64,000 bases of DNA from CBDCCT01 sp965214995 (lineage in GTDB: Bacteria; Deinococcota; Deinococci; Deinococcales; Trueperaceae), in assembly GCA_965214995.1 (NCBI GenBank), contig CBDCCT010000002.1:744001-808000 (forward strand). Direction: 5' to 3'. Of the stretch, positions 1 through 17,400 are shown in pieces. The position numbers were made by a program, and so were the translations under genes. The notes beneath the pieces are model-generated. The model was not told the DNA's origin, did not search any database, and saw nothing but the letters and a program-made list of their open reading frames with translations. Numbering within the stretch: position 1 is the stretch's first letter; each line of letters opens with the position of its first letter.

Positions 1-134
1 ATACTTTAATACTCTAAAATTATAAAAAAAAATTAATAAGTATAAAGTAGTATTAAAAAAAGATTTAAATTTACTATAACTAAAAAGAAGTAAACTATAA
101 CTATAAATAAAGAAAAAAAAGCTAATAACCTTTC
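1..134. other. AT-rich RIP-mutated flank
   Basis: AT-rich sequence with almost no CpA, TpG or CpG and no open reading frame of note. It ends with the pentamer ctttc (130-134), which is the left target-site duplication of the foldback element that follows. No gene is seen. Confidence 0.7.
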
Positions 135-366
135 TGTTATGAACGCCTGCTAAGTGGTAGCTAGGTGGTTGCGTACAATAGCTATATAGGCTCCTACTTC
201 CCAGATTCAGGGGTTCTGAATACTGGTAGTCCTTTTGGGCTATTGTGGCTCCGCGGTAGGAGGTGGTTCTAATAATTGTATTCAGAACACCTGAATCTGG
301 GAATTAGGAGCCTATATAGCTATTGTACGCAACCACCTAGCTACCACTTAGCAGGCGTTTATAACA
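135..366. mobile_element. 232-bp foldback element, LTR-derived, with 5-bp TSD
   Basis: A long palindrome. Bases 135-223 are the reverse complement of 278-366 with few mismatches, around a 54-nt loop (224-277). It starts TGTTAT and ends ATAACA, and is flanked by a perfect direct repeat ctttc (130-134 and 367-371). Bases 135-274 match the LTR of the TRIM-like elements at 44243 and 45959. The remainder is an inverted copy of the first part of that LTR. Unlike its surroundings it still holds CpA, TpG and CpG (for example ccgcgg), so it is young or escaped RIP. TG..CA ends with a 5-bp duplication point to integration by an LTR-retroelement integrase rather than a DNA transposase. It has no coding capacity. 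Confidence 0.85.
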
Positions 367-371
367 CTTTC

Positions 372-694
372 CTACTTTTTCTATTAGGTTTTTATAGGTT
401 TTAATAGATTAGTATATACTTTAACTATAATACTTAATAATAATATAATAATAAAAAGTAGTAAAATAAAAATTTATATAAAAAATTTATTTTTTTATAA
501 GTTATTCTTACTTATTTCTTTTATATTTTCTACTATTTAACCTTTTAAGGCTAGATACTTTTTATTTTAAAGATTAAATAGTAATAATTAAATCTTTATT
601 TATACTAGTAATAAATATAGTAACCTATATACTAGAACTAGAATTTTTTCTAATCTACTCTTTTCTTATATAGTCTTATTTCTTCTAAAAGAGA
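372..694. other. AT-rich sequence, nothing identified
   Basis: RIP-type AT-rich sequence between the foldback element and the 5' end of LINE A. No gene, RNA or recognisable repeat is visible. Confidence 0.5.
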
Positions 695-1012
695 TGAAAG
701 TTAGCCATCTATAGTATATATATTAGGAAACTTCTACTCTTATTTATCTTACTATCTAGAAAGTAGTAATTTAAAATTCTTTCTACTATACTAAGCCTAA
801 TTAGAAAATAAGAAAAATTATACTTAGTCTAATTAGAAAAAATAAAAAGAGAGTATAAAAAATCTAATTTTTACTTTTTCTATATTAGTACTAGTTTTAT
901 ACTATAAAATACTATACTTTTATATATATAATATATATATTAAAATACTTAGATTTTTATAGAGAATTTAAATATATTAAATATATTTAATAATATTTAA
1001 TAATATTAATAA

Positions 1013-1044
<32 letters not shown>

Positions 1045-4000
1045 TATTAAAATAATAAATTTAATATAAATATTAGTTTTATTAGAGGTAATTATATCTT
1101 TTAAAAATTAACCTACTACTAAAATTTAAAATGTAAGAAAAATTAACTTTAATTCTTTAAAAGATAATCTTTTAATCCTAAATAATAATTTAGATTTTAA
1201 TTTTACTTTTAAAAAAAGATAGAATAAAGATTCTTTATTATTAAAGGCTAGAACTCTTTTAAAAGAAGTTAAAGAGTTAAAAAAAAGCTTTTAGTATTAA
1301 TAGTATTAATAATATTATTAATAATATTAATAAGAATTTAGGTACTATTAATAATAAAAAATAGATCTTCTTCCCTTTAAAAAATAAAGTAAAGATTTTT
1401 AAATCTTTTTTAAAAAAGATATTAGAGCTAAAACCTCTAGAAAATTTAATTAAATCTACTCCTACTACTTAGGCTAAAGTAGTAGGTAAAAATAATAATA
1501 AAATTAATATTAATATTAGTTATAAAGAACCTAATAATAAGATAAGTAGCCCCCCTAGTTTAAAGGCTAATAAGAGGAATAGTTATAAAGATTAATACTT
1601 AGTTTTAATAACTAAGAATTAAAAATAAGAGTTTAATTCTTATATATTAAAGGAAAGAATTAATAAAAATTAAAAAAAAGAGCTTAATATTATAATTACT
1701 ACTAGAGAGGGGTACTTCTCTAATATTCTTCTAAAAAACTAGAATCTTTAGAAAGAGTACTTTATTTTTAATAAAGCTATTAAAGATAGAGATTATTATA
1801 ATCTTATTATTTATAATATAAATTATAATATATATAATAATAACTTAGGGCTTTTTAATATTAAAAATAATCTAGAAAAGAATAACCTAGGTCTTTCTAT
1901 AATAGAAACTCCTAAATAGATTTCTAAGAAGAAAAATAGAGCTATTAAACCTTATAGCTCTATAATTATTTCTCTTAATTTAAAAGGTAAAAGAGAGAAA
2001 TATTTAAATAAAAAGATATTTATAAGGGATAAAATCTCTAGAGTAGAGAAATTTATTTCTAAACCCTTAGAAAAAAAACCTTAATATTAAAAAATACTCT
2101 ATAAGAGTATATATATTAATTATTACTAATATCTTATTAATATAATTAATAATATTAATACTATTTATAGAATTTTTCTATAATATACCCTATAAGAGCT
2201 TGTAATCTATTAAAATAGATTAAAAAAGAAAATCTAGATATATTAAATAATCTAGATATATCTACTTTTTCTAAATTAAATACTAAAAGTAAATCTATTA
2301 TAGATTTAATTTTAGCTATAAAATATCTATCTAATAAACTATTTAATTAGAAAATTCTAGAAAAAGAAAAAATAGGATTTAACTTTAAAATAATAATCTA
2401 TTTTATTAGTATTAATAGTAGTAATATTACTAATACTACTATTAATAAAAATATAAATATAAATTAAAATAGAATCTTATCCTTTAGGTAAAAGCTATCT
2501 TTAAAAAAGAATTTATATACTTTTATTTATAATATTAAGAAAATAGATTAGCTATTACTTAATAAAAGACTTAAAGAGAAAGAAAATAATAATAAACTAT
2601 TTAATAGTTTATTCTTTAAATCTTTAAAAGAAGAGGAAAATATTTATTTTATTTTAGATATAAATAAATATAAAGATAATTCTACTATTTCTTATTTAGA
2701 AAATTTAGATTTAAATCTAACTTTTATATTAAAAGAATTAATAGAAAAGTTAACTTCTATAAAAAAAATCTTTTTATTCTAAAAAGTAATAGATTAAAGA
2801 TTTAAAAATTTTAAAAAAATATTTATTTAGCTTTATAAGATATTATAAATATATTAAAACTTTAAAAGATTTTAACCCTTTTAAGAAAGCTAAAAATATC
2901 TACTTTAAAAAGATTAGAAAGACTAAATCTATTAGCTAGATTAATTATCTAGAATCTATAGATTTTAAATCTATAGATATCTATAATCCTTTTAAGATTA
3001 TAAATAAAAAGAATTATACTATTCCTACTATATTTTATAAAGAAAATAATAAAGAGATTAAAGTTAATAGTTTTAAAAAAAAAGCTTTATATTTAAAAAG
3101 ATTTTATTTTCTATTTCTTTTACTTTTAAGACTATAGACTTTAATAATTATAAAAATAAAAAATAGAAATAGTCTATTATTAATAGCTTAAAGATTTCTT
3201 TAGCTATTAATTCTAGTAATTCTAAGAAAGCTTCTAGCCTAAATATAATATTCTTTTAAATTATTAAAGAAGCTTATAAAGCTAAATTAAATTTATTTTA
3301 TAAGATTATTTAATTATTCTTAGAGAAGCTATAGGGGTTATAATACCTAAGCCTAATAAGAAAGATAGATTAAATCCTAAATCTTATTATCCTATATCTT
3401 TATTAAATTACCTAGGGAAAATATTAGAAAAGATTATAGCTACTAGATTAAGAAATCTAGCTAATAGTCCTAATACTCTTTTTTTTACATCCTAGCTAAA
3501 TAGAGGGAAGATTAAGTAAAAGTTTTATAGATACTATTCTTCTATTATTATCTACTTTAGAAAAAAACTAGCTAAAAAGAAAGATAACCTCTACTATATT
3601 TTTAAATATAAAGAGAGCTTTTAATAATATATCTAAATCTAGATTATTAGATATTATTAAAAACTTAAATCTTCTTTATTCTCTTTATTTATATAATTAT
3701 AATTTTCTTTTCTATAGAAAATTATAAATAAAAATAGAGGAAGGAATAGATAATTTATTTAATATAAATATAGAAATATTCTAAGAATCTATTTTATTCT
3801 TTATTTTATTCTTTATTTATATTAAAGATTTATTTTATTTTAATATCTTTAATAATATATTCTTTATAAACTATTTAGATAATATTTCTTTATTTACTAG
3901 CTCTAAAAATTCTAAAAGAAATATTTAAAAAGAGCTATTAAAGATTTATTTATAAACTTTAAATAAAGGCTTATAAAGTTTAGTATTCTTAAAATAGATT

Positions 4001-5621
4001 TAATTTATTTTTCTAGAAAAAAAATCCCTATTAAAGATAAAATAAGAATTAAAAATACTTATATAATCCCTAAAAACTAGCTTAAATAGTTAGAAATTCT
4101 AATTACTAATAAGCTTACTTTTAAAGAATATATTATTAATAGAACTAATCTAGCTAGAAAAGAGTTATATAATTTATTTTTATTATTTAATACTATAAAA
4201 GATTTAAATTTTAAATCTATAAAAAGATTATATATAAATATTATTACTTCTATATTAGATTATAGCTTTATTTTATAATTTAAAAATAGAGATAAAACTA
4301 ATAATAATCTTTTAGATTATTATAGAAAAATATAATATAAAAACTTAAGAACTATTTTAAAAGTTTTTAAAATAAGCTTTACTTTAGTTTTAAATATTAA
4401 AAGTAATCTACTACTCTCTAATTTAAGATTAAAAAAGAAAAATATTTTTTACTATAATAGACTAAATTATTTACTAAATAATTATTCTATTAAAATTTTT
4501 ATAAAGAAAATAGTAGACTAAATATATAGATTTTAAAATTTTATTCTATAAGAAAAGATTTATATTCTAATAGTAATAATAGTCTAAATCTAATATTTAA
4601 TAAAGATATAAATTACTATTTTCTTAATAAGTAGAAAGAAAGCTAGATTAAATCTTTTAAAAAAAGTAAAGAGTATTCTTATAATATAAATAATAATTCT
4701 TTATTAAGGACTAAATCTATTATTAATAAAAGCTTTTTTAGGTCTATTAAATTAACTTTCTTCTAGCTTAAATTAAAGTATAATTATTTTAAAAGTTATA
4801 TATTTTATTTAATAAAAATTATAATAATAAATATTCTAGATATTTTACTAAAATTTAATCTTTTAAATACTTATTATTATTTTAATTTTTATATAATAAA
4901 AAAAGACTAGCTTTAAAAAATTCTTTAAAAGTAACTATTTAAAAAAACTAGTTTTTTATTATTATTTAATATTAAAAAAGAAATACTAACTATACTAGAA
5001 TTTTAAAAAAAAACTTAAATATCTATTAAAGAGTAGTTTAAAAATTTTTTATTATTTTAAAAAGTACTTTAAATTTTTATTATTAAAAAGATCTATTTTA
5101 TTTACTAGTATTTTATTAATATATAAAATAAGTATCTTTAGTATATAAGGCTTTATATATCTTATCTTATATAAAAATAAGAATATATTTACTTTTTTTT
5201 ATTTTTTTATTTCTTTACTATTATTACTATTATATAATCTAATAATAGTAAGGTTTTTCTAATTAATTTTTTTAAGAAGATTTTATCTAGGTTTCCTCTT
5301 ACTATCTTATAAATTTTTTTTTAAAGACTTATATTTAATAAGAGTAAGAATTTACTTATTATTTTATAACTTAGATATCTTTCTTTAAAATTCCCTAGTC
5401 TTCTTGTATTAATAGCTTATAATAATAATAATAATATATTTAATTTCTGTTTATAGTTATTAGACTATAGCGTAATACTAGCTAATCTAGTTAGTTATGT
5501 ATTAAATTATATAGTTTTTAGTCTCTAATAGAAAAGCTTCTTTAGTACTAAAACCTACTGGAGATTATATAAGGAATTTAACTAGTAAATAACTTTTTCT
5601 TATTAATTAATCCTTAAAAGA

Positions 5622-5709
5622 TCTTCATTCATTCATCTTCATTCATCTTCATTCATCTTCATTCAATATCCCCCCTATAGGGGAATATTGAATGAAGATG
5701 AATGAATAA
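5622..5709. repeat. cattcatctt direct repeats and hairpin
   Basis: Four to five copies of a decamer close to cattcatctt run into a perfect or near-perfect inverted repeat. The left arm ends in attcaatatcccc and the right arm is ggggaatattgaatgaag, centred near 5676. The hairpin keeps CpA and TpG dinucleotides in an otherwise RIP-depleted region. Confidence 0.75.
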
Positions 5710-5767
5710 AGATTAATCAAAATATAACGCACGAACCAACAAAATAATTAAAAAGGGTTAAGCACGA

Positions 5768-5803
5768 TCAGATAAGATAAGATAAGATAAGATAAAGATT
5801 AAA
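5768..5803 (+). repeat. GATAA pentamer array
   Basis: Tandem GATAA units (agataagataagataag and on) inside the ~1 kb element. GATAA also matches the core bound by fungal GATA factors, but a simple microsatellite is an adequate explanation. Confidence 0.7.
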
Positions 5804-5814
5804 TCAGATAAGAA

Positions 5815-6200
5815 ATTATTTAATAATAATATAGAAGAGTTTAAAAGGATTATCTTAAAAAGATAAAAGAAAATATAGAACTATTTTATATATATAAGGT
5901 AAGTATATACTAAAAGAGAATCTAACTATTAAACTAGAAAAATACTGTAAAGACAATCCTATTTTTTATTAGGAATTATCTAATAATAATAATATAAAAG
6001 AGTTTAAAAGGATTATCTTAAAAAGATAAGAGAAAATATAGAAATATTATATATATATATATACTAAAAGAAAATCTTACTATTAAACTAGGAAAATACT
6101 ATAAAGATAATCCTATTTTTTATTAGAGATTATCTAATAATAATATAGAAGAGATTAAAAGGATTATCTTAAAAAGATAAGAGGAAATATAGGATTATTT
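5815..6200. repeat. three-copy tandem repeat, unit about 155-160 bp
   Basis: Units begin at about 5815, 5975 and 6129 with an attat(c/t)taataataat motif followed by aggattatcttaaaaagata. Units 1 and 2 are full length and unit 3 is partial. They differ by small indels and transitions. Confidence 0.75.
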
Positions 6201-7085
6201 AAAGAAAAATTTAGTATAAAGAAAAAAAGAAAAAAAGAGAGATATATTTAAAAGAATAAATCTTTTATAAAAAAAAGAATAATAATAGTAAGAAAAAGGT
6301 TTTCCTAGGTTTTTTCTCTTTTATAAGAGTATTATTTTTTACTAGGTTTTCTCTTTTTATTTTATTTTATAAGGGTAAATACCTACTATTATTATCTCTT
6401 ATTTCTTATTTAGAAGTTTATTCTTTTAGTTTCTTTTATTTTCTAGTTTTATACTAGATTTATAGAGAAAGTTACTTACTTTTTAAAAAACCTATATATC
6501 TACTTAGTAGATAAAGAAAAACCTATAGATATAATAACTAATTAGTTAGTTCTAATCTACGTGTTATAGTCTAATAACTATAAATATAAAGAACAGAATA
6601 TAATAATAATAATAATCCTTAATATAATACTAAGAAGTATCTATTAAGAATTAAATATAAGATAAATTAGGAAAGATTAAGAAAAGATACCTAATTAGAG
6701 AAGTAGAAAAAAACTTATTCTATCTAAGCTAGGTTATATAAGGGTCCCTACCCCTTATAATCTTAAGCTTAGTATTAATAGTAGATTATAATAGAAGTAG
6801 TTCTAGGATTTAAACCTAGGGCCTTCTAGTTACTATACTAAGAATTAGCCAAGGAGACGCCATAACCACGTTCTACCAACACGGCCACACCACTATTAAT
6901 AGCTTATAGTATCTACTATAAGTCTATAAGTATAGAAAGAGTTATTTACTTCTTATAAGAACCTATTTATCTATTTCTTAGATAAAGAATATATATAGAT
7001 TTAATAGATAATTAGATAGACCTAATCTATGTATTATAGTCTAGTAACTATAAACACAAAGAATAGAATATGTTGTTATTATTAT

Positions 7086-7766
7086 AATCATATATACAAA
7101 GTATATTATAAAAAAAGTTTTAGTCTATTAATCTACTATTTCCTCTTATATGTCTACTAGTAGCTTATTAGATAATAAATAATAAAGAAAAGATCATAAA
7201 ATACCTAATAATTTTAAATTACTATAGTAGGAACTTAATTATAATAATATTAAGTAGTCTTATATTAAAATTTACTATTCTTAATAATTATTATTAGAGT
7301 TTACTAAATACTATAGCTTTATATACCTAATAATAATAATATTTATTATTATTATACTATCTATATTATTAAATTAAAAAATAATTAAATATAAAGATAA
7401 CCTTTAAAAAGCTCTTTATAAATAATAAAAATAAAAATATAGTAAAATACTTAATTTAGTACCTTATCTAAAGAAAAGTACTATTAATAAATATATAATC
7501 TTATCTATAGAGCTAAAGTAGTATTTAGAAAATTTATAAACTAGAAAGCTATAATAGAAGAATAATAAGATTACCTTAAAAAGATAGTAAAAGTTAAAAG
7601 CTTTAAAAAAATAAAAAAATAAAATAAAAGAAGGCTATAAAGTAATTTTATATTAAAATAGAAGCTTAAGCTTATATTAAAGGTTTTAATATAAAATATA
7701 TTGTAAACCTACTTCTTCTAAAGCTTTACCTATAAAGAAGAATGCTTAAAAGCTTTTAAAGCTCTG
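7086..7766. other. AT-rich stretch between LINE A and Gypsy1
   Basis: Decayed AT-rich sequence. A lysine-rich run near 7580-7640 could be the end of an old transposase reading frame, but no family can be supported. Confidence 0.4.
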
Positions 7767-8030
7767 TGTAAGGACCCAATATTTCTTCATATTAGGAGTC
7801 AGACCATAAATACGGACTGTAGGCAGTCTACTTATATTATTTATTATATAATAAAAACACCTATAAGTATAAGTAGCTTAAATCCTTACTAAGGGATTCT
7901 TCTTAGTAATAATTCTCTATATATAGGAATTATCTACTTTTCTATTTTATAAACTTATCTACTTTATATAGACCCCCTATAGACTACTTATTAATCTTTC
8001 TACCCTATAGAGATATAGATATTCCTAATA
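7767..8030 (+). repeat. Gypsy1 left (5') LTR
   Basis: 264 bp, from TGTAAGGACCC to TTCCTAATA. The copy at 42174-42437 has the same length and order, with differences that are mainly RIP-type transitions. This copy keeps more CpA/TpG in its first 80 bases. Confidence 0.85.
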
Positions 8031-13728
<5,698 letters not shown>

Positions 13729-13898
13729 AAGAAAGATTAGCTTTAAAGGACTCTTTAAAAGCTACTATCTTAAGAAGGCTAGATCTTTCTTTATTATTTA
13801 ATACTAAAAGAGAAATACTAGCTATACTAGAATTTATAAAAAAACTAAAATATCTACTAGAGAGTGGTTTAACTTTTTTTAATTATTTTACAAAGTAC

Positions 13899-14293
13899 TA
13901 TCGAATGGCGGGACTATAAAAAACCTCTCATAAGCCGGAGGTAGGCTAGAATATAAAGGTATTCAGTATATTTAATCTTATAACCTAAAGGGATTAAATA
14001 TAAATACTAATAAAGCTATATCTATAAATTTATAACCTATATAGAGGATAAAAATAGAATAGATTACTTAAATTTCTACTACTCTACTAGCTATCTAGAT
14101 ATATATATTCTTATCTATATATAAAGAGTAGATATAATAGATAAATATTCTTAAAGATATTATATAGCCTAGATTACTATATAGTAATCTAGAGTAGTCT
14201 ATATATAGTAGAAGTAACTATATAAATATAAAGTATAAAACTAAATATATTATATAATAAAAACTATATAAAATACTTACTTTACTTTACTAT
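13899..14293 (-). repeat. Gypsy2 left LTR (3' LTR of the element)
   Basis: 395 bp. Its start still has CpG and TpG (tatcgaatggcggg), which have become TA/CA forms in the other LTR. Confidence 0.85.
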
Positions 14294-17200
14294 ATTTATT
14301 CTTTATTAAAAAGCTTATTTTATAAGCTAAAATTATACTAGAAGATAGAGTAAGATATAGTATAAAAATAAATATTATATAATAAACTAATAAGTAAATT
14401 TTTTATATATTTTTATAAGTCTTTAATAGATATAGAGAATAATAAGTAACTAATATATAAAATATAATAAAATTTATATTATAAATAAGAATAATTATAA
14501 TATTCTAGAAAGAAAAAAAAATAAAAAATAAAAGAAAGAATTAGTAATATTAAGCTAGCTAGCTATCTCTAAGCTTAGTAAGTATATTATATACTATAAC
14601 TTATTATCTATAATTTAAATTATTAGACTATTAGTAGCCTTTATACTAGTACTAATAGTTATAATATACTACTTAAGCTCTAAAGTTAGATTATTATTTT
14701 TAAAAAATAATATACTAACTAGTTTAGTATCTATAACTATCTATTATATCTTTCTATAAAGAATATAATAGAGTAGAAACTTCTTTACTACTATATTATT
14801 CTCTATATTAGTCTTTATATCTCTAGATATAAGAGATATATTCTTCTCTTTTTTAGTATAGTTAGCTCTCTCTAACTTATACTTTAAATCTTTATTTAAA
14901 ACTTTCTTATTCTTAAATTTCTTATTAACTTAGTCTAGCTAAGTTCTCCTTATTTTTACTACTAGTATCTTATTATTATCCTTAGTAAGATATATTCTTA
15001 TTAAAGAATTATCTTTAAGAGTAATTATTAACTATTAAAAGGGGCTAGTAGAAAAAAAAAACTAGACTTAAAAGTAATAGATATTACTAAAATAAAAGTA
15101 AATATAAAAGAAAAGAGTACTAGAGTTAGAACTCTAGTAGATCTAATAATATTTAAATCTTCTTAAAATACTACTTTAGTTTTAATAGTAGAAGTAGTAG
15201 TATTAACTAAAATAGTAATAATAATAGAGATAATAAAAATAATAAAAGTAATAGAAGTAGTACTATAAGCTTTAGTATACTTAGCTCTTAAAGGACTAGT
15301 AGCTAGAATTATAACTTTTTTATTATAAATAGCTTCTTAGTATCTTCTCTTATTAGAGAAGAATATTATAATCTTCTTTATTACTAAAGAAATAAAAACT
15401 TAAGGATAGATAGTATTGAATAAAATTAGTACTAGCTTAAAATTATTTTTTATCTCTATATCTATTACTTATAATCTAGTATTTTTTTAATAAGATAAGT
15501 TACTTTAATAATATTAACTAGAGTAAGCTTTACTATCTAGCTATATTATTTCTTATACTTAAAAAAAACCTAAGTATAGTATTATTAGCTTTTTAAAAAA
15601 AACTCTAATATTTACTAGTATATTAAAAATATTATACTAGAAGTAAAAAATATCTTTTTAATTTAGATCTAAAGCTTTAATAGTATTAGTTCTCTACTTA
15701 TTATTAATTATCTTATATATAATTTTCTTTTAGTACTTTAAAGGCTATACTTAGCTTTTTTTTAGCTTTTTATAAAGCCTAGTATACTTTAATAAGCTTT
15801 TAAGTACTATATAGACCTTAAAGATCTATACTTAAAGATTACTAAAATTAGTAATAGAGAGATTTACTACTATATCTACTATATTCTTAAAAATATAATA
15901 TAAGACTATAAATTTATCTATAGTAATATCTATTTTAATAATATTAAAATACTACTAGAATAAATTAATATTACTAAGAAGATAATAGAAAATTTTATAA
16001 ATTAGATCTACTAAAGTACTAGTTTATACTATATTATAGACTAAATAGTCTTCTATACTTATATTTATATTAAACTTATATAGGGTCTTTTTTACTCTTA
16101 TTAACTTTTATACTATTCTTATTAATAGTATATAAGAGTCTTTTAATACTATAAAGGGGCTAGAGATAGATAGAGAAGTAGTAGTAGAAGAAGTAATCTA
16201 TTAAACTAGTAAACTAGATACTAGTATTTACTCTTAGATTTACTACTAAAAGAAGTCTTTAGTATTTTTCTTATTAATATAGCTTACTACTATTTTAAGT
16301 AGCTTCTAGTTTAAATCTATTAAACTAAGATCTTTATTTTAGTTTTATTACTACTACTTCTACTATTATTATTATTTTTATTTTTATTATTATAGCTACT
16401 ACTACTATATATTCTTATTAAGAAAGTATAGAAGTATATTACTAAGATAGATATTTTTAGAATCTAAATCTACTATTATTTCTTACTATTATTACTATTA
16501 TAGCTACTTAGCTATCTCTTCCTACTATAAAAATAATATATTTAAAAGAGAAAATAAAGAAAAACTTAGGTTTTAATAGTTAGAAGAGTATAGAAGATAA
16601 GTATTTTAAATATATTTAATAAATTAATAGAGATCTTTATATTTAAAGCTATCTAACTAGTTATTTTAAAGATTAAGTTAAAAAATAAAGATAAATCTCT
16701 ATATATATTTTAATAGAATCTTCTTAAATTTCTATTATTTTCTATATTATATTATTATCTTTTATACTATTTTCTTTCTTTCTCTTATTTTCTATATTAT
16801 CTAAGATAATATTATAGACTAGTTATATTTTTCTTATCTTATTACTTTTATTACTATTAATTATTAATCTTTCTTTTCTATTCTTTATTAAAATCTACTA
16901 GTCCCTTTAGTAATATATATAAATCTTAAAAAGATTAATTTTATTATATAATTATATAGTAAATATATAAATTTATTAATATAACTATTTATTTATAATT
17001 AGTTATATACTAGATTAAAATTTTCTATTTAGTAGTAGTATAAGTATAGTCTACTTTAGAGTAGTATATAGACTACTCTAGATTACTAATACTTAATTTA
17101 AGATAGTCTATATATTAACCTTTATATTTTTAACTTATTTATAGTAATTTATATATAATTATATAGATATTTAATACTATCTATATTTATAGTACTTACT

Positions 17201-17400
17201 TATAGTTCTAGTTAGTTATTTTATTTAAGAAGTAAGTATTAATACTAATATAATAGTATATAAATTAAAATATTAATAAAATTAATAAAATTTTAAATAA
17301 AAGATATAGTTAAAGAAATAATATTTAGAAAAATAATTAATAAACTTTTATCTTCTAGATATTATAATAGTCTATAGTCTATAGACTATAGATTATAAAC
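14294..17400. other. Gypsy2 3' region, no domain identified
   Basis: About 3 kb of AT-rich sequence between the Gypsy2 integrase remnant and its 3' LTR. It holds runs of short (ACT/AGT)n-like repeats around 15150-15250 and 16340-16500. I could not assign a protein to it on either strand. It may be a third ORF or an older insertion. Confidence 0.4.

Larger units (their letters stand above)
5618..6612 (+). mobile_element. unclassified ~1 kb non-autonomous retroelement inserted in the SINE
   Basis: It is bounded by the 10-bp direct repeat taatccttaa (5608-5617 and 6613-6622), where SINE sequence stops and resumes. It begins with repeats of cattcatctt and a hairpin, then a GATAA pentamer array, then three tandem units of about 155-160 bp. 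A segment resembling the LINE 3' UTR (about 6280-6600) follows, and it ends in (AAT)n. No coding region is seen. The polarity and tail suggest it was mobilised by the LINE machinery. I do not recognise the family. Confidence 0.6.
5421..6893 (-). mobile_element. tRNA-derived SINE inserted in LINE A, itself interrupted
   Basis: The tRNA-like head is at the high-coordinate end. On the minus strand an A-box-like TGGCCGTGTTGG (about 6876-6887) and a B-box-like GGTTTAAATCC (6806-6816) are present; the B box is the consensus GGTTCGAATCC with its CG changed to TA as RIP would do. The tail ends in (AAT)n at 5421. The insertion into the LINE A tail is marked by a duplication, tattaatagcttat, at 5407-5420 and 6894-6907. 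The SINE is split by the element at 5618-6612. The uninterrupted length is about 460 bp, as in the copy at 47219-47671. Confidence 0.8.

Noticed and set aside
6800..6893. A genuine tRNA gene
   Set aside because: The A and B box similarity is real, but the same sequence heads several repeat copies with TSDs and a common body. It is a SINE head, and no cloverleaf with a sound acceptor stem can be drawn.
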